The position numbers were made by a program, and so were the translations under genes. This document shows, in pieces, positions 21,056 through 30,840 of a DNA stretch of 30,840 nucleotides (the stretch's first letter is position 1; every line of letters begins with the position of its first letter). The DNA is from Glomus cerebriforme (Eukaryota > Glomeromycota > Glomeromycetes > Glomerales > Glomeraceae). Below the pieces are notes generated by a model, which was not told where the DNA came from, ran no database searches, and saw only the letters and a list, made by a program, of their open reading frames with translations. Location: contig QKYT01000002.1 in the NCBI GenBank assembly GCA_003550305.1, positions 447,432-478,271 on the forward strand, written 5' to 3'.

Positions 21056-21063
21056 TCACGTGA
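21056..21063. promoter_or_regulatory. TCACGTGA palindrome in the Prp22 promoter
   Basis: Exact palindrome 57 bp upstream of the chosen Prp22 start codon, the closest of the five copies to any gene. The position fits a core-promoter-proximal factor site. Confidence 0.45.
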
Positions 21064-21119
21064 TAATAAGTTATAAATATTCAGTTGGCACATGTTACGT
21101 TGCTGCTCGATCTCTCAAA

Positions 21120-24100
21120 ATGGATAATACACTTGACGAACTTCAAAAACTCGAATACCTTTCCTTAATCTCAAAAATCACAAGCGAACTACTTAATCAC
21201 ACGGGGATCAATGAAAAAACTTTAGGTAAGTCAATAGATCTATACAATTAGATAATATAAATGATCTAACCTATGTTTTAAATTTATAGCCGAGTTTGTG
21301 ATTAGTTTACACGAACAACATCGAAACCTACCAGATTTCAAAAAAGCTTTGACTGATGCTGGAGCCGAGTTTCCAGAATCTTTCATTAATACTTTGGATC
21401 GTTTGATCCAAAAAATGAATCCAAAGTATAAAATAAAAGGGAAAGTAAAAGAAGAGAACAGCGGAGAAGAAGACAATAATATTGGCTATAATCCTGATGA
21501 ACAAGCCAAGTTATTTCCAGGATTAGCTATGCCAGATGATCCAGAATGGGTAAGTATTTATTTTAAACCATGCTCTTAATGTATTATGTTATTTAGTTTT
21601 AAATTTTTTAAAATTTAGCGTAAGAAGAATGAAGAAGACACAAAAGTGGCAAATGAAACCATGACACAATTGGAAGATTTAGAAAGTATGCTTCGATCTA
21701 AGAAAAAGGAGGCAATTGAAAAGAAACCCTCCAAAACTAATAAGCGGCGAAGTTTTAGTAGAAGTAGTTCTCGATCTCCTAAACGGAGACGTTCAATGTC
21801 ACGTAGTCCATCCTCTCGTCACAGAAGGCGTAGTAAAAGTTACAGTCCCGGACGAGATATTGATAGAGATAGAGATCGCAGAAGAGATCGGAGTCGAAAT
21901 AGAACGAGAGACCGAAGCAGAAATAGGTATAGAGGTCGCGACAAAGATAGAGAAAATTACATTAAAGAAGAAATGGATGAGAAGCCGGTCCTTTATAAAA
22001 TATATAATGGAAGAGTTACGAATTTAAGGGAATTTGGTGCCTTTGTCAGTTTGGAAGGAGTTAAAGGTCGAGTGGAAGGTAAACATTCATATTGTATTTA
22101 CAATTATGTTTATTTTATTGTTTAATTAATCATATGAATTTTGTAACAGGTATGGTACATGTAAGTATGTTGTTAGCTGGAACAAGAGTTTCACATCCAT
22201 CGGAAGTAGTTAGCCGTAATCAAAAGGTCAAAGTGAAAGTTATGTCTGTAGCTCCGTCACGAATCAGTTTGTCTATGAAGGATGTGGATCAAAATACTGG
22301 TGAAGATTTGTCACCTCATTTACGTATAAAAACCGAGGAGGTAAAATAACTGTTTGTCTATCTCATAAGATTAAAATCAGTATTAACAATTCATTTAAAT
22401 AGGAGCTTGCGGCCGAAGCTTTACACAATCCAGAACGTCCATATTCCTTTGGAAAAGTGCCAATTATTGAAGATAATGATGGTCCCAATAATCTTAAACG
22501 TCTAACTTCACCAGAACGTTGGGAGCTCAAACAACTGGTTGCTTCTGGTATTTTACGTGCATCAGAAATGCCAAATTATGATGAGGAACAAGGATTTATT
22601 GAAAATATGGAAACAGAAGAAGAATTGGATATTGAAATTAGAGAAGATGAGCCACCATTTTTGAGAGGACAAACCAAACATACGGTCCAGCTAAGTCCTA
22701 TTAAGGTTGTCAAAGCACCTGATGGTACATTGAATCGTGCTGCACTCGCAGGTGCTTCTTTAGCTAAGGAACGTCGAGAATTAAGGTACGCCTTTTAAGC
22801 TTGATAAATCGCTGATATTTCATAATCATTGAAACAAAATATTTTAATATGATTTAGGCAACAACAAGCAAATGCGGAGTTAGATTCGGTTCCAAAGGAC
22901 ATTAATATTCCTTGGCTGGATCCTTTACCAGAACCTGGAGAACGTCACTTTGCACAAGACTTGAGAGGAATTGCTGCGGGTCGTAAAGCTGGTGAAGTCC
23001 CCGAATGGAAGAAAGAAACTTTTAATAAAACCACAAGTTTCGGTAAGGTTACTTCATTGTCCATTCAGGAGCAAAGGGAAAGTTTACCGATTTACCAAAT
23101 GCGTTCTATGTTGATTAAGGCCATATCGGAAGTATGTATTCGTTCTATTATTATGATGTTTTATTGAATTTATTGAAACATTATTGACTTTATTTAGAAT
23201 CAACAACTTATTATTGTTGGTGATACTGGATCTGGAAAAACTACGCAAATGACACAATATCTTGCTGAAGAAGGGTTTGCTGGTCGTGGAAAAATTGGTT
23301 GCACACAACCTCGTCGTGTTGCCGCTATGTCAGTGGCGAAGCGTGTTGCCGAAGAAGTTGGCTGCCGTTTAGGAGAGGAAGTTGGATATACTATCCGTTT
23401 TGAAGATTGTACTAGCCCCAATACTAAAATTAAATACATGACGGATGGTATGTTGTTAAGAGAATGTTTATTGGATCCTGATTTAACTCAGTATTCAGTA
23501 ATCATTCTTGATGAGGCGCACGAAAGGACTATAAACACCGATGTGTTATTTGGGCTACTTAAAAGTAAGTTAATGATGACCATTATTAATGTTATAAATA
23601 TTATTTTCTTATCAACCTTATCTTTGTTTATAGACACACTCAAAAGCCGTCCGGAGCTTAGAGTAATTGTTACCTCTGCCACACTGAATGCCGAAAAATT
23701 TTCGAAGTACTTCTTTGATTGTCCTATCTTCAGTATTCCGGGTCGTAAATTTCCTGTCGAGGTTCTTTACACTAAAGAACCAGAAAGCGATTATTTAGAT
23801 GCCGCGTTGATCACCGTTATGCAAATTCACCTTTCTGAACCACCGGGTGACATCTTACTTTTCTTGACTGGTCAAGAAGAAATTGATACAGCATGCGAGA
23901 TTCTATATGAGCGTATGAAAGCTCTTGGGCCACAAGTACCAGATTTAGTTATCTTACCAGTATATTCTGCATTGCCTAGTGAAATGCAATCACGTATTTT
24001 TGAACCTGCTCCTCCCGGCAGCCGAAAAGTGGTGATTGCGACAAATATAGCAGAAACCTCTATTACAATAGACGGTATATATTATGTTGTTGATCCTGGA

Positions 24101-25295
24101 TTTGTAAAGCAGAATGCATATGATGCCAAAGTAGGGATGGACTCTTTGATTGTTACACCTATTTCTCAAGCACAGGCACGTCAACGTTCAGGACGTGCTG
24201 GTCGTACAGGACCTGGCAAATGTTATAGACTTTATACTGAAGCAGCCTATCGTAATGAAATGCTCCCAAACCCTGTACCTGAAATTCAGCGTACAAATCT
24301 TGCACATACTGTTTTAACCCTTAAAGCAATGGGAATAAATGACCTTTTACATTTTGATTTTATGGACCCCCCACCTATTCAAACTCTTCTTACAGCATTA
24401 GAGCAATTGTATGCTCTATCAGCTTTGGACGACGAAGGACTTTTAACAAGATTAGGACGTAAAATGGCTGAGTTTCCTTTAGAACCTCCATTATCAAAGA
24501 TGTTAATTCATTCGGTTGATCTTGGTTGTTCAGAAGAAATTCTTACAGTAGTAGCGATGCTTTCTGTTCAAAATGTTTTTTATCGACCAAAGGAGAAGCA
24601 AGCGGCTGCTGACCAAAAGAAGGCTAAATTTCACCAACCTGAGGGAGATCATTTGACTCTCTTGACAGTATATAATGCTTGGAAAGCTAGTAAATTTTCC
24701 AACGCATGGTGTTTCGAAAACTTTATTCAAGGAAGAAGTATGAAAAGATGTCAAGATATTCGCAAACAATTAGTGGGCATTATGGATCGTTATAAACAAG
24801 ATATCATTTCTTGTGGTAAAAATTATAACAAAGTTCGTAGAGCTATATGTAGCGGGTTTTTCCGTCATGCAGCAAAGAAGGATCCTCAAGAAGGTTATAA
24901 GACCTTAGTAGAAGGCACTCCAGTATACATTCATCCATCAAGTGCTTTGTTCAATAAAGGACCTGAGTGGTAAGAAATGAAAATGGTATTAATGTATTTT
25001 ATCTGTTTTTTTTAATATTTTTGCTAATATTATTTTGAAAATCTTTAGGGTTATATATCATGAACTTGTGCTGACAACAAAGGAATATATGAGAGAAGTC
25101 ACAGCAATTGAACCGAAATGGCTCACTGAAGCCGCACCTACATTCTTTAAGGTTGCTGATGCCAATACAATTAGTAAACGTAAGAGAGGCGAAAAGATTC
25201 AGCCATTATATAACAAATACGAAAAACCAAATGAATGGCGTTTAAGTCGCGTTAAAAGACATCAAAGAGTTTCACAAACTTTTGGTAATTATTAA
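21120..25295 (+). CDS. PRP22: Pre-mRNA splicing factor ATP-dependent RNA helicase Prp22/DHX8
   Basis: Exons: 21120-21225, 21290-21549, 21619-22078, 22150-22340, 22403-22785, 22858-23131, 23198-23564, 23634-24969, 25049-25295; 1207 aa, close to human DHX8. Prp22 remodels the spliceosome after the second step, releases spliced mRNA and proofreads exon joining, in the nucleus. The conserved N-terminus is [19 protein letters not shown]. An RS/RD-rich stretch follows (about 164-232), then an S1 RNA-binding domain from about 245 ([13 protein letters not shown]). Helicase motifs: GDTGSGKTT (566-574), DEAH (663-666), SAT (695-697), QRSGRAGR (864-871), and the C-terminal helicase-associated domains ending in [18 protein letters not shown] 21120 was chosen because family similarity starts there; an in-frame ATG at 21060 would add 20 unmatched residues. 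The last residues depend on whether a GT at 25285 is used, which would only change the final two or three residues. Confidence 0.96.
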
Positions 25296-25841
25296 TAATT
25301 ATTATCTTACATTTCATTATTATCGTCATTTAATACTAATTATTCTTTTTTTTTTAGGCTAATTAATCTTGTTTTGTACTTTTTGATGAATTTCTGGAAT
25401 TATGGGTTATTTGCTTAGAAAATGCATATAAATTATGTAATTAATCATAATAAAAAAAAAATTAGAATCCTTTGTAAAAAAAAAAAAAAAAAATTTTTTT
25501 TTGTACACGTTATTTCAATAGAGGCTTGTATATATTGGACTTGTTTGACTTTCAAACATTACTTTCAAAACATTCAAACATTAATAAGGGAAACTCCCCG
25601 TGGGACGTTTCAAAGCTCCTAATAATGATTTTAACTTTGTTGTAAATTTATTTTCAATATACTCATTTATTATACATAAATTATATACATCCTATTAACA
25701 ACTATTATGATAAACCCTTCAAAAATTTCCATCATCACTTAAGATAATTTATTATGATATATAATCGAAAAAAAAAAATAATTTATAATTTCTGATAAAT
25801 AAATAAAATAAATTTTTCTTATAATAGTAAATAAATAAAGT
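25296..25841. other. Convergent 3' region between Prp22 and the DUF2408-like gene
   Basis: Both genes end here on opposite strands, so the stretch holds both 3' UTRs. It contains an A-run followed by a T-run at about 25475-25503, which could form a simple hairpin. Short open frames here are low complexity and not accepted. Confidence 0.6.
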
Positions 25842-27782
25842 TTAGTTTTCATCTACAATATCAGCTTTCAATTCGAATAAAATATCATAGCACTCATTTA
25901 ATAAAGCCATGACAGTGCCCTGACCTTCAGGTATTGTTCCATCTTCGTCTAAAAATTTTCCATCTACACGCATATTATCAATAGACGCGAGTTTCATTTG
26001 ATATGGATAGAATTCTCTCGCTGATAAAATACAAAATGAAATATTAATAAATCATATCTGATTTCAAATCTAACAATTAAAAAGGAAATTATATAACGAG
26101 AACTATATAACACAGTGTAACTTTCATCTTTTAATGTGTTATCACGATATTTGAATAAAATATAACATACATGTAAAAGGTCCACCAAATTTTTTAACTT
26201 CAGTCAAGAATTTTCGTACAGTTTGAAGTTGGTTGTGAATAGGTATTAATGGTTCAGCTATAGGTTCACTAGAACTTAAAATCGTGTATACTAATCGATA
26301 ACACTTGTGTAATAAATAGAGAAGAACCTAGATAATTTAATTTATAGATATTTCTTTAGATATTAAAACGCATGCGATCAAATTAATCAAACAATTTCAT
26401 AAAACTCACTGTCTGCCCTTCAGGAACATTTCCTTCATCATCATAAAATTTCCCATCTTTCCTCATATTATCAATTTCATTTAATTGTAGTTGATAAGTC
26501 CACATATCAGTTTCACGCGAAGTCCACCGATGTGTTAATGCCAACCGTTCAAGTGATGCTTTTAATTCAATCAATCTATCATAAATAGGTTTTAAAGTTC
26601 CTGCAACATTATCCTGACTAGCAATTATTTCATGAGCATCCTCATAACATTCCTCCAGCAATCCAATAACTTGAGCTTGACCTGGTGGTACAGAACCATC
26701 CGGTGCCAAAAATTTTCCATCAACTCTTTTGCTATCAATACTTCTCAATTCATCTTGATAAGGTCGAATATCTGATGGTGTGTTGTCGAGATTAGTGCGT
26801 GCTCCTATTGCGCCTAATTCCCTTTTTATTTTTACTAAGCGATGATGTATTGGTGCTAATTCATCACTAAGATTTGAACCGGATTCCAATAATTGATTCA
26901 AAACTGTCTCTAAAAAGTTATATTAAATACGTTATAAAGGTGACGAATAATGGATCAAAGAACATTGTTTAGAAATACTTAAAAATACCACAGGATATTA
27001 ATTTCTTTTTCAATAATTTTAAATGTGGTTCCGCTATTGCATTGTTTTCTTCGTCATGCTTTATGATCTTTCTCATATCATCCAGCCGGTTTTGATATGG
27101 TATAAGTTCGTCTAAAATTGATGTAGATCAATAAAACGGGAATTTTACGTTATCAAAAAAAAAAAAAAGAAAAGAAATTGAAATAATAAATGTGATTTTA
27201 CCTACTGTATAAACACCAGACTCATTTAAATGATCTAAACATTGCTATGAAAAATAGGTTTCTTTTAATGCCATTTTCCTTATAAATATGATGTCCAATT
27301 AAAATGGTAAATAAATACCTTGAGAGTTGCAAGTTGAGCATAGGTAGCAGGGCTTTCTTTATTTTTACCTACTGCCATAAAGAATAATGAAAGTAATTGA
27401 AACACATCATCGAAAACGGCATTAACCCGATTATCTGATGTTGGACTTTCTGAAGAATGATCACGAATCTCAATTAACTTTTTCACTTGTTCAGTAACCT
27501 AGCCAAAAAAAAAGATACTTTATTATAAATTCTGTATTAGTGTCAAACGAAGAATCTAACACTGTTCTAACGCTGTTTAACTCTACCTATTATTACTAGT
27601 ATTATGAGGTTACTACACCTCAGTATACCCTAAAATTCGATAAATACCTCATCGTAGATCTCAGTAACCGTTGAAGCCTTAATATAATGTTGACGATCCT
27701 TTTTTAATGCCTGAAGACGATTCCTGATACTAATAATTGATTCAAGTATAGGAAGTTCTTCTTCGGGTACTCTGTTTGGCAT
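25842..27782 (-). CDS. DUF2408-like fungal protein with three internal repeats
   Basis: Exons in transcript order: 27782-27648, 27498-27319, 27244-27202, 27111-26989, 26909-26410, 26327-26171, 26020-25842; 438 aa. I recognise it as the fungal DUF2408 family, whose function I do not know. No signal peptide or membrane segment is seen; it looks soluble and mostly helical. The N-terminus (LPILESIISIRNRLQALKK) and NRVNAVFDDVFQLLSLFF are the best family matches. A module Y-Q-x3-L-x2-ID-x2-R-x-DGKF-x4-G-x-[VI]-P-x-GQ occurs at residues 211-238, 299-326 and 386-413, each preceded by an L-x-PI-x3-L helix about 40-50 residues earlier and followed by an LLxxCY helix. The spacing of 88 and 87 residues shows a true repeat unit. 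A weaker LIPYQNRL near 122 may be a fourth, partial unit. The three loops could bind a ligand or partner, but that is speculation. Confidence 0.85.
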
Positions 27783-28258
27783 TTTTTTTTTTAAAATAAT
27801 TCCCAAAAGAATAATGTAATTCTCAAAAAAAAGTTTGAAAGTAAATCATCAGCTCATATTCATTAGTGATAAATACGTATTGGCAATAGGCGCAGTTTTA
27901 AGGTTGATTACGTAATCGATATCCTGATGGTTAATGAAGACAATACCGATTTTTACGATGTAAGCTTCGCTGTCTGTTTCATAGGGATATGCTTTAATGC
28001 TAAAACTTTAAAATTTTCTGTCCTGTTCTGTTTATTATTCATACTTGCAAGTATTGCTAAAGAATTGAAACTTGAAAGCATCATTTAATCAAAATCACAT
28101 GACTAAAATTTGCGTGACGGAACATCTCGGAAAATCAACCTATTCGCCGAAATATGGTAGATTTCTTTCAATATATCCATGCATCCTTTTTATATATTTG
28201 TATGAAAGTCAAAAAATAACACTTTAAATATCTGTTATATATAAAAAGTTTATATATA
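27783..28258. other. Promoter side of the DUF2408-like gene
   Basis: The stretch directly upstream of the minus-strand start codon. AT-rich, with a TCACATGA-like near match at about 28094 instead of the exact TCACGTGA. No exon is seen. Confidence 0.5.
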
Positions 28259-28280
28259 CAACCCTAACCCTAACCCTTAA
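28259..28280. repeat. Short telomere-like CCCTAA tract
   Basis: Three units read CCCTAA, CCCTAA, CCCTTAA. TTAGGG is the telomere repeat of most fungi. At barely three units it may be an interstitial telomeric sequence left by repair, or chance. Confidence 0.5.
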
Positions 28281-28358
28281 ACTATATTACTTATTTTATT
28301 TTTATAAACTTAATTTTAAATACTATATAAAAATAATAGAAAATAAATTTATATTAAA

Positions 28359-28386
28359 CTAGCCGTAACCGTTGCTTCGCACCGGG
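28359..28386 (-). mobile_element. Candidate Helitron-like 3' terminus
   Basis: Read on the minus strand the sequence has a GC-rich hairpin (28369-28385: stem CCG/CGG, one mismatch, TGC/GCA, 3-nt loop), then 6 nt, then CTAG followed by T. Helitrons end in a short hairpin 5-12 nt before CTRR and insert between A and T, so the layout fits. The element body would extend to higher coordinates. No Rep/helicase gene and no TC 5' end were identified, so it would be non-autonomous. A chance match is possible. Confidence 0.4.
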
Positions 28387-30110
28387 ATCAATGAATATAG
28401 TAAATTATGTACATAGAAAATATTCCAGAAATAAGCTGTGATATACCAAGTGAATAATCTCTACAATAGGTTTATTAGTTAACAATCACGCCACCTATCA
28501 GATCACCCAGTACGCCATTTCATTTCACCTGAACCTATTCATAATATGGAATAGATCAGGCGCAGGCAAATCACACATTACACAATTTAAAGACTATTTA
28601 TACAGGCTAATCTAAACGTTAGGTTCCACAGTAATTTTTTTATTTTATATAATAAATATATATAGATATAGATATAGATTATATTAAATAGTAAGATTAG
28701 GGGGGGGGGNGGGGGGGAAAACAAAATCTTACGTGACACAAAATTATGCATTTTTATTGGTCAAAATTAATACTATATATATATTTAAATATTATTGGTT
28801 GAAAAAATCTTACCTAGGAGGGGGGGGGGTAGGACCTCTTATAAAACTAATATTAGGTAATATATGTCATGACCCTTATAATAAAATTATTTTTTTTTAT
28901 TAAAGTTTTATTATAAAGTTAAGGATAAATCTAATTGTAACAACTTGTTATATGAATTATATGTAACAACCCAGATATTAAGGTCAAATAAGAAAATTTA
29001 AAATTTACCATTTATCAATTTTATGCATTTATTAAAATTTGTAACCAATAAAGTAAGATTGCTTATCTAAACTCTTCTAAAATCCTACACTTAATTTCAC
29101 CAAATTTTTACTATAGTTTTATTATAGTTTCGCAGAGTTTTATCAGTTTTACTATTTATAAAAGGTTTCAACAAATTTCACTTTTCATCAAGTTTTACTA
29201 ATTTTTAATTAAAACTTCAATATAGTTTCATCAAATTATGATATTTCATTATTTCATCTATTTACTAAGTCCCCTAGTTTTCTAAGCAATCTTAATATGT
29301 TACAGTAGAAGAAAAAAAACAAGTTGAATCTATAACTAAACTATGAAGTTTCTGAAGTAAATCCTTACAATAATACTCTAATTGTCAATAATTTTTGCAA
29401 ACCTATTAATTCTAATATATGGCACTATTATATTCTAATTGACTGCATATACTGCAATTATATTTTGCGTAAAGCTTTTTCTCAGTTAATGATTTGTATT
29501 TTTTCATTTCTAAACATCTTTTGCATCTTAATATTAACAGATTTTCTATTTATTTAGGTTTATTTTTTTTGTTATCATCAACTTGGGTTTCAGGATTTTT
29601 CATATTATCTTGGTTTATTCTGATCCAGTATGTACAATCATTTCTCTATGATGATCAACAAATTGTTTTAGCCATCTGATTATCATACCATAGCTGTCAT
29701 ATTTAATAATAAATTAAGTTGCTTACTATACAAGTCTTCATACTTCTTCATACTTGATTTTTTTTTGTTATACAATATAAAATAAGAATAACTATTATAA
29801 GAACAGTTGAAGAGTTTGAAGCAAGTATCACATCCAGAAAATTTTGCTTGGTCTTTTGGTTTATAAAATAAATTTTTATTATAATATTCTTATTTTTTTG
29901 ATTATTAATATACTATCATGAAGATATCATCTGGATTTGAAAGCTAACTACTACTGATATCATCATTACTTAAAAATAATAATGATAAATGATACCACAA
30001 GATATACTATGACTATAACCACGATCATGATTATAATCACATTCTTGTTCTTATCCACATGTCTGGTTTCTTATTTGTTTACTGAATTGTTGCTAAGCAT
30101 TTTGCTAATA
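28387..30110. other. Gene-free repeat-rich stretch
   Basis: After the Helitron-like terminus, about 28480-28620 is less AT-rich than its surroundings and may be element body. Two poly-G runs (28700-28717, 28820-28829) follow, each close to an AATCTTAC string. From 28830 to 30110 the sequence is AT-rich without supported exons. A 61-codon hydrophobic open frame at 29494-29679 has no recognisable features. Confidence 0.5.
28700..28829. repeat. Two poly-G runs, one with an uncalled base
   Basis: The first run is 28700-28717 with N at 28710; the second is 28820-28829. Both can form G-quadruplexes, and the N suggests read errors or length variation in the homopolymer. Both are near AATCTTAC and TATTGGT strings, suggesting an old duplication of about 100 bp. 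Confidence 0.6.
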
Positions 30111-30113
30111 TTA

Positions 30114-30194
30114 TCAATTTTCAGCAGATGAATAATCATCATCATCATTAATGAAACTTGAATCATCTTCAATTATTTCTTCTTTATTAGACAT
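30114..30194 (-). CDS. Possible short acidic open frame or first exon
   Basis: An ATG at 30194 opens a 26-codon frame starting MSNKEEIIEDD and ending at TGA 30114, with a run of Asp encoded by a GAT repeat. It may be the first exon of an unseen gene or nothing. No partner exon or family is recognised. Confidence 0.15.
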   Translation of the reverse strand: MSNKEEIIEDDSSFINDDDDYSSAEN

Positions 30195-30287
30195 TGTTAG
30201 AAAATAAAAATCACATAAATTGTAGATTATATGATGTCACATGTTTAGTCACAAAAAGCATAATAATTATAATATTTAATTTATTAG

Positions 30288-30603
30288 AACAATTGGAAAT
30301 TCTCAATAAGAAAATCGAACTTTTGATATAACAAAATGATAAATTTCATGATAAATTTATTGAAAAAACAAGAAGTCTAAATCAATGTTTGGAATTCTTA
30401 TATTCTAGAATCAAAAGTTTGAAAAAGAGAATTAAACATAATAATATTATAGATGACAGATTCATAAAGGTTAGTACTTTTAAAATGTTTAACTTTAATG
30501 ACTTGATAGATGGTGCATACATTATTTACTTAAATTTAAATTATATTTATTTTTTTTAGCTTATGGTAAAAGAAGTTGCAAAAATTACATTTAATCTCAA
30601 TTA
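30288..30603 (+). pseudogene. Possible remnant of a coiled-coil coding gene
   Basis: The stretch 30288-30469 reads as a Lys/Leu-rich helical segment (for example SLNQCLEFLYSRIKSLKKR) bounded by a TTAG acceptor and a GTTAGT donor. A second piece from a TTTTAG acceptor at about 30560 continues in phase (LMVKEVAKITFNLN) to a TAG stop at 30603. However, TAA interrupts the frame near 30330, and no start or upstream exon is seen. It could be a decayed gene or chance. Confidence 0.25.
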
Positions 30604-30609
30604 GTGCTC

Positions 30610-30800
30610 CTAAAAAAATCTGATCTGATCTGAATCCGCAGATTTGATCTGAAACGGATTCNGATCNGTTTTGCAAATTTAANATCNGTGGATCNGATCC
30701 NAAAGCAAATAAATCCGNTCTGAATCCGATCTGATCGGATCAGATCATGGTACAAAAAAATCTGGATCTGAATCATCTGATCCGATCGGATTCAGATCTT
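30610..30800. repeat. GATC-rich palindromic repeat block with seven uncalled bases
   Basis: The block is built from variants of GATCTGAATCCGATC in both orientations, making it largely self-complementary. N occurs at 30662, 30667, 30683, 30687, 30695, 30701 and 30718, all inside the block. This suggests collapsed, slightly different copies in the assembly. It continues almost to the window end, where a T-run closes the sequence. Confidence 0.7.
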
Positions 30801-30840
30801 CATATATTAAATATGATAAATAAAAAAATTTTTTTTTTTT

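Noticed and set aside
21060..21119. Upstream in-frame ATG extending Prp22 by 20 residues
   Set aside because: The added residues match nothing in the family, and the ATG overlaps the TCACGTGA motif; similarity begins at the ATG at 21120.
29494..29679. 61-codon hydrophobic open frame near the 3' end
   Set aside because: Phe/Leu/Ile-rich translation of T-rich DNA; no signal of conservation and no exon neighbours.

Overview
The window is nuclear DNA from a eukaryote, most likely an early-diverging filamentous fungus of the Glomeromycotina (Rhizophagus-like). It is strongly AT-rich. It has small genes with many short introns (about 65-95 nt, GT..AG, T-rich 3' ends). One gene belongs to a fungal family (DUF2408), and one encodes a P2X-type channel, which within fungi is known from early-diverging lineages. 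The long gene-free stretches are full of degenerate inverted repeats. The species is inferred, not shown.

Layout: a tRNA-Gly(GCC) gene (634-704); a CSC1/OSCA-type stress-gated cation channel (+, 2147-6148, 5 exons, 1230 aa); a P2X-like channel (+, 7826-9785, 11 exons, 374 aa); a RhoGAP protein (-, 12959-10388, 6 exons, 715 aa); an OTUD6/OTU2-type deubiquitinase (-, 15028-13364, 9 exons, 342 aa); a repeat-rich desert of about 6 kb (15029-21119); the spliceosomal helicase Prp22/DHX8 (+, 21120-25295, 9 exons, 1207 aa); a DUF2408-like protein with three internal repeats (-, 27782-25842, 7 exons, 438 aa); and a repeat-rich 3' end (27783-30840) with a telomere-like tract, a Helitron-like terminus, poly-G runs and GATC-rich repeats containing uncalled bases. 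All exon joins were chosen by eye. Every join keeps frame, and each protein runs unbroken from ATG to stop with family motifs continuing across the joins.

How the genes relate: the two channel genes are neighbours on the same strand, and both families are candidates for osmotic or calcium signalling. The RhoGAP would shut off Rho-type GTPases, the OTU protease would remove ubiquitin (its animal relatives are linked to translation), and Prp22 releases mRNA from the spliceosome. There is no evidence of an operon or a dedicated new system. The points most worth following up are the P2X gene (15-nt cassette-like microexon, missing lysine pair of the ATP site), the enrichment of TCACGTGA, the 0.5-kb foldback repeat with diverged relatives nearby, and the triplicated module in the DUF2408-like protein.
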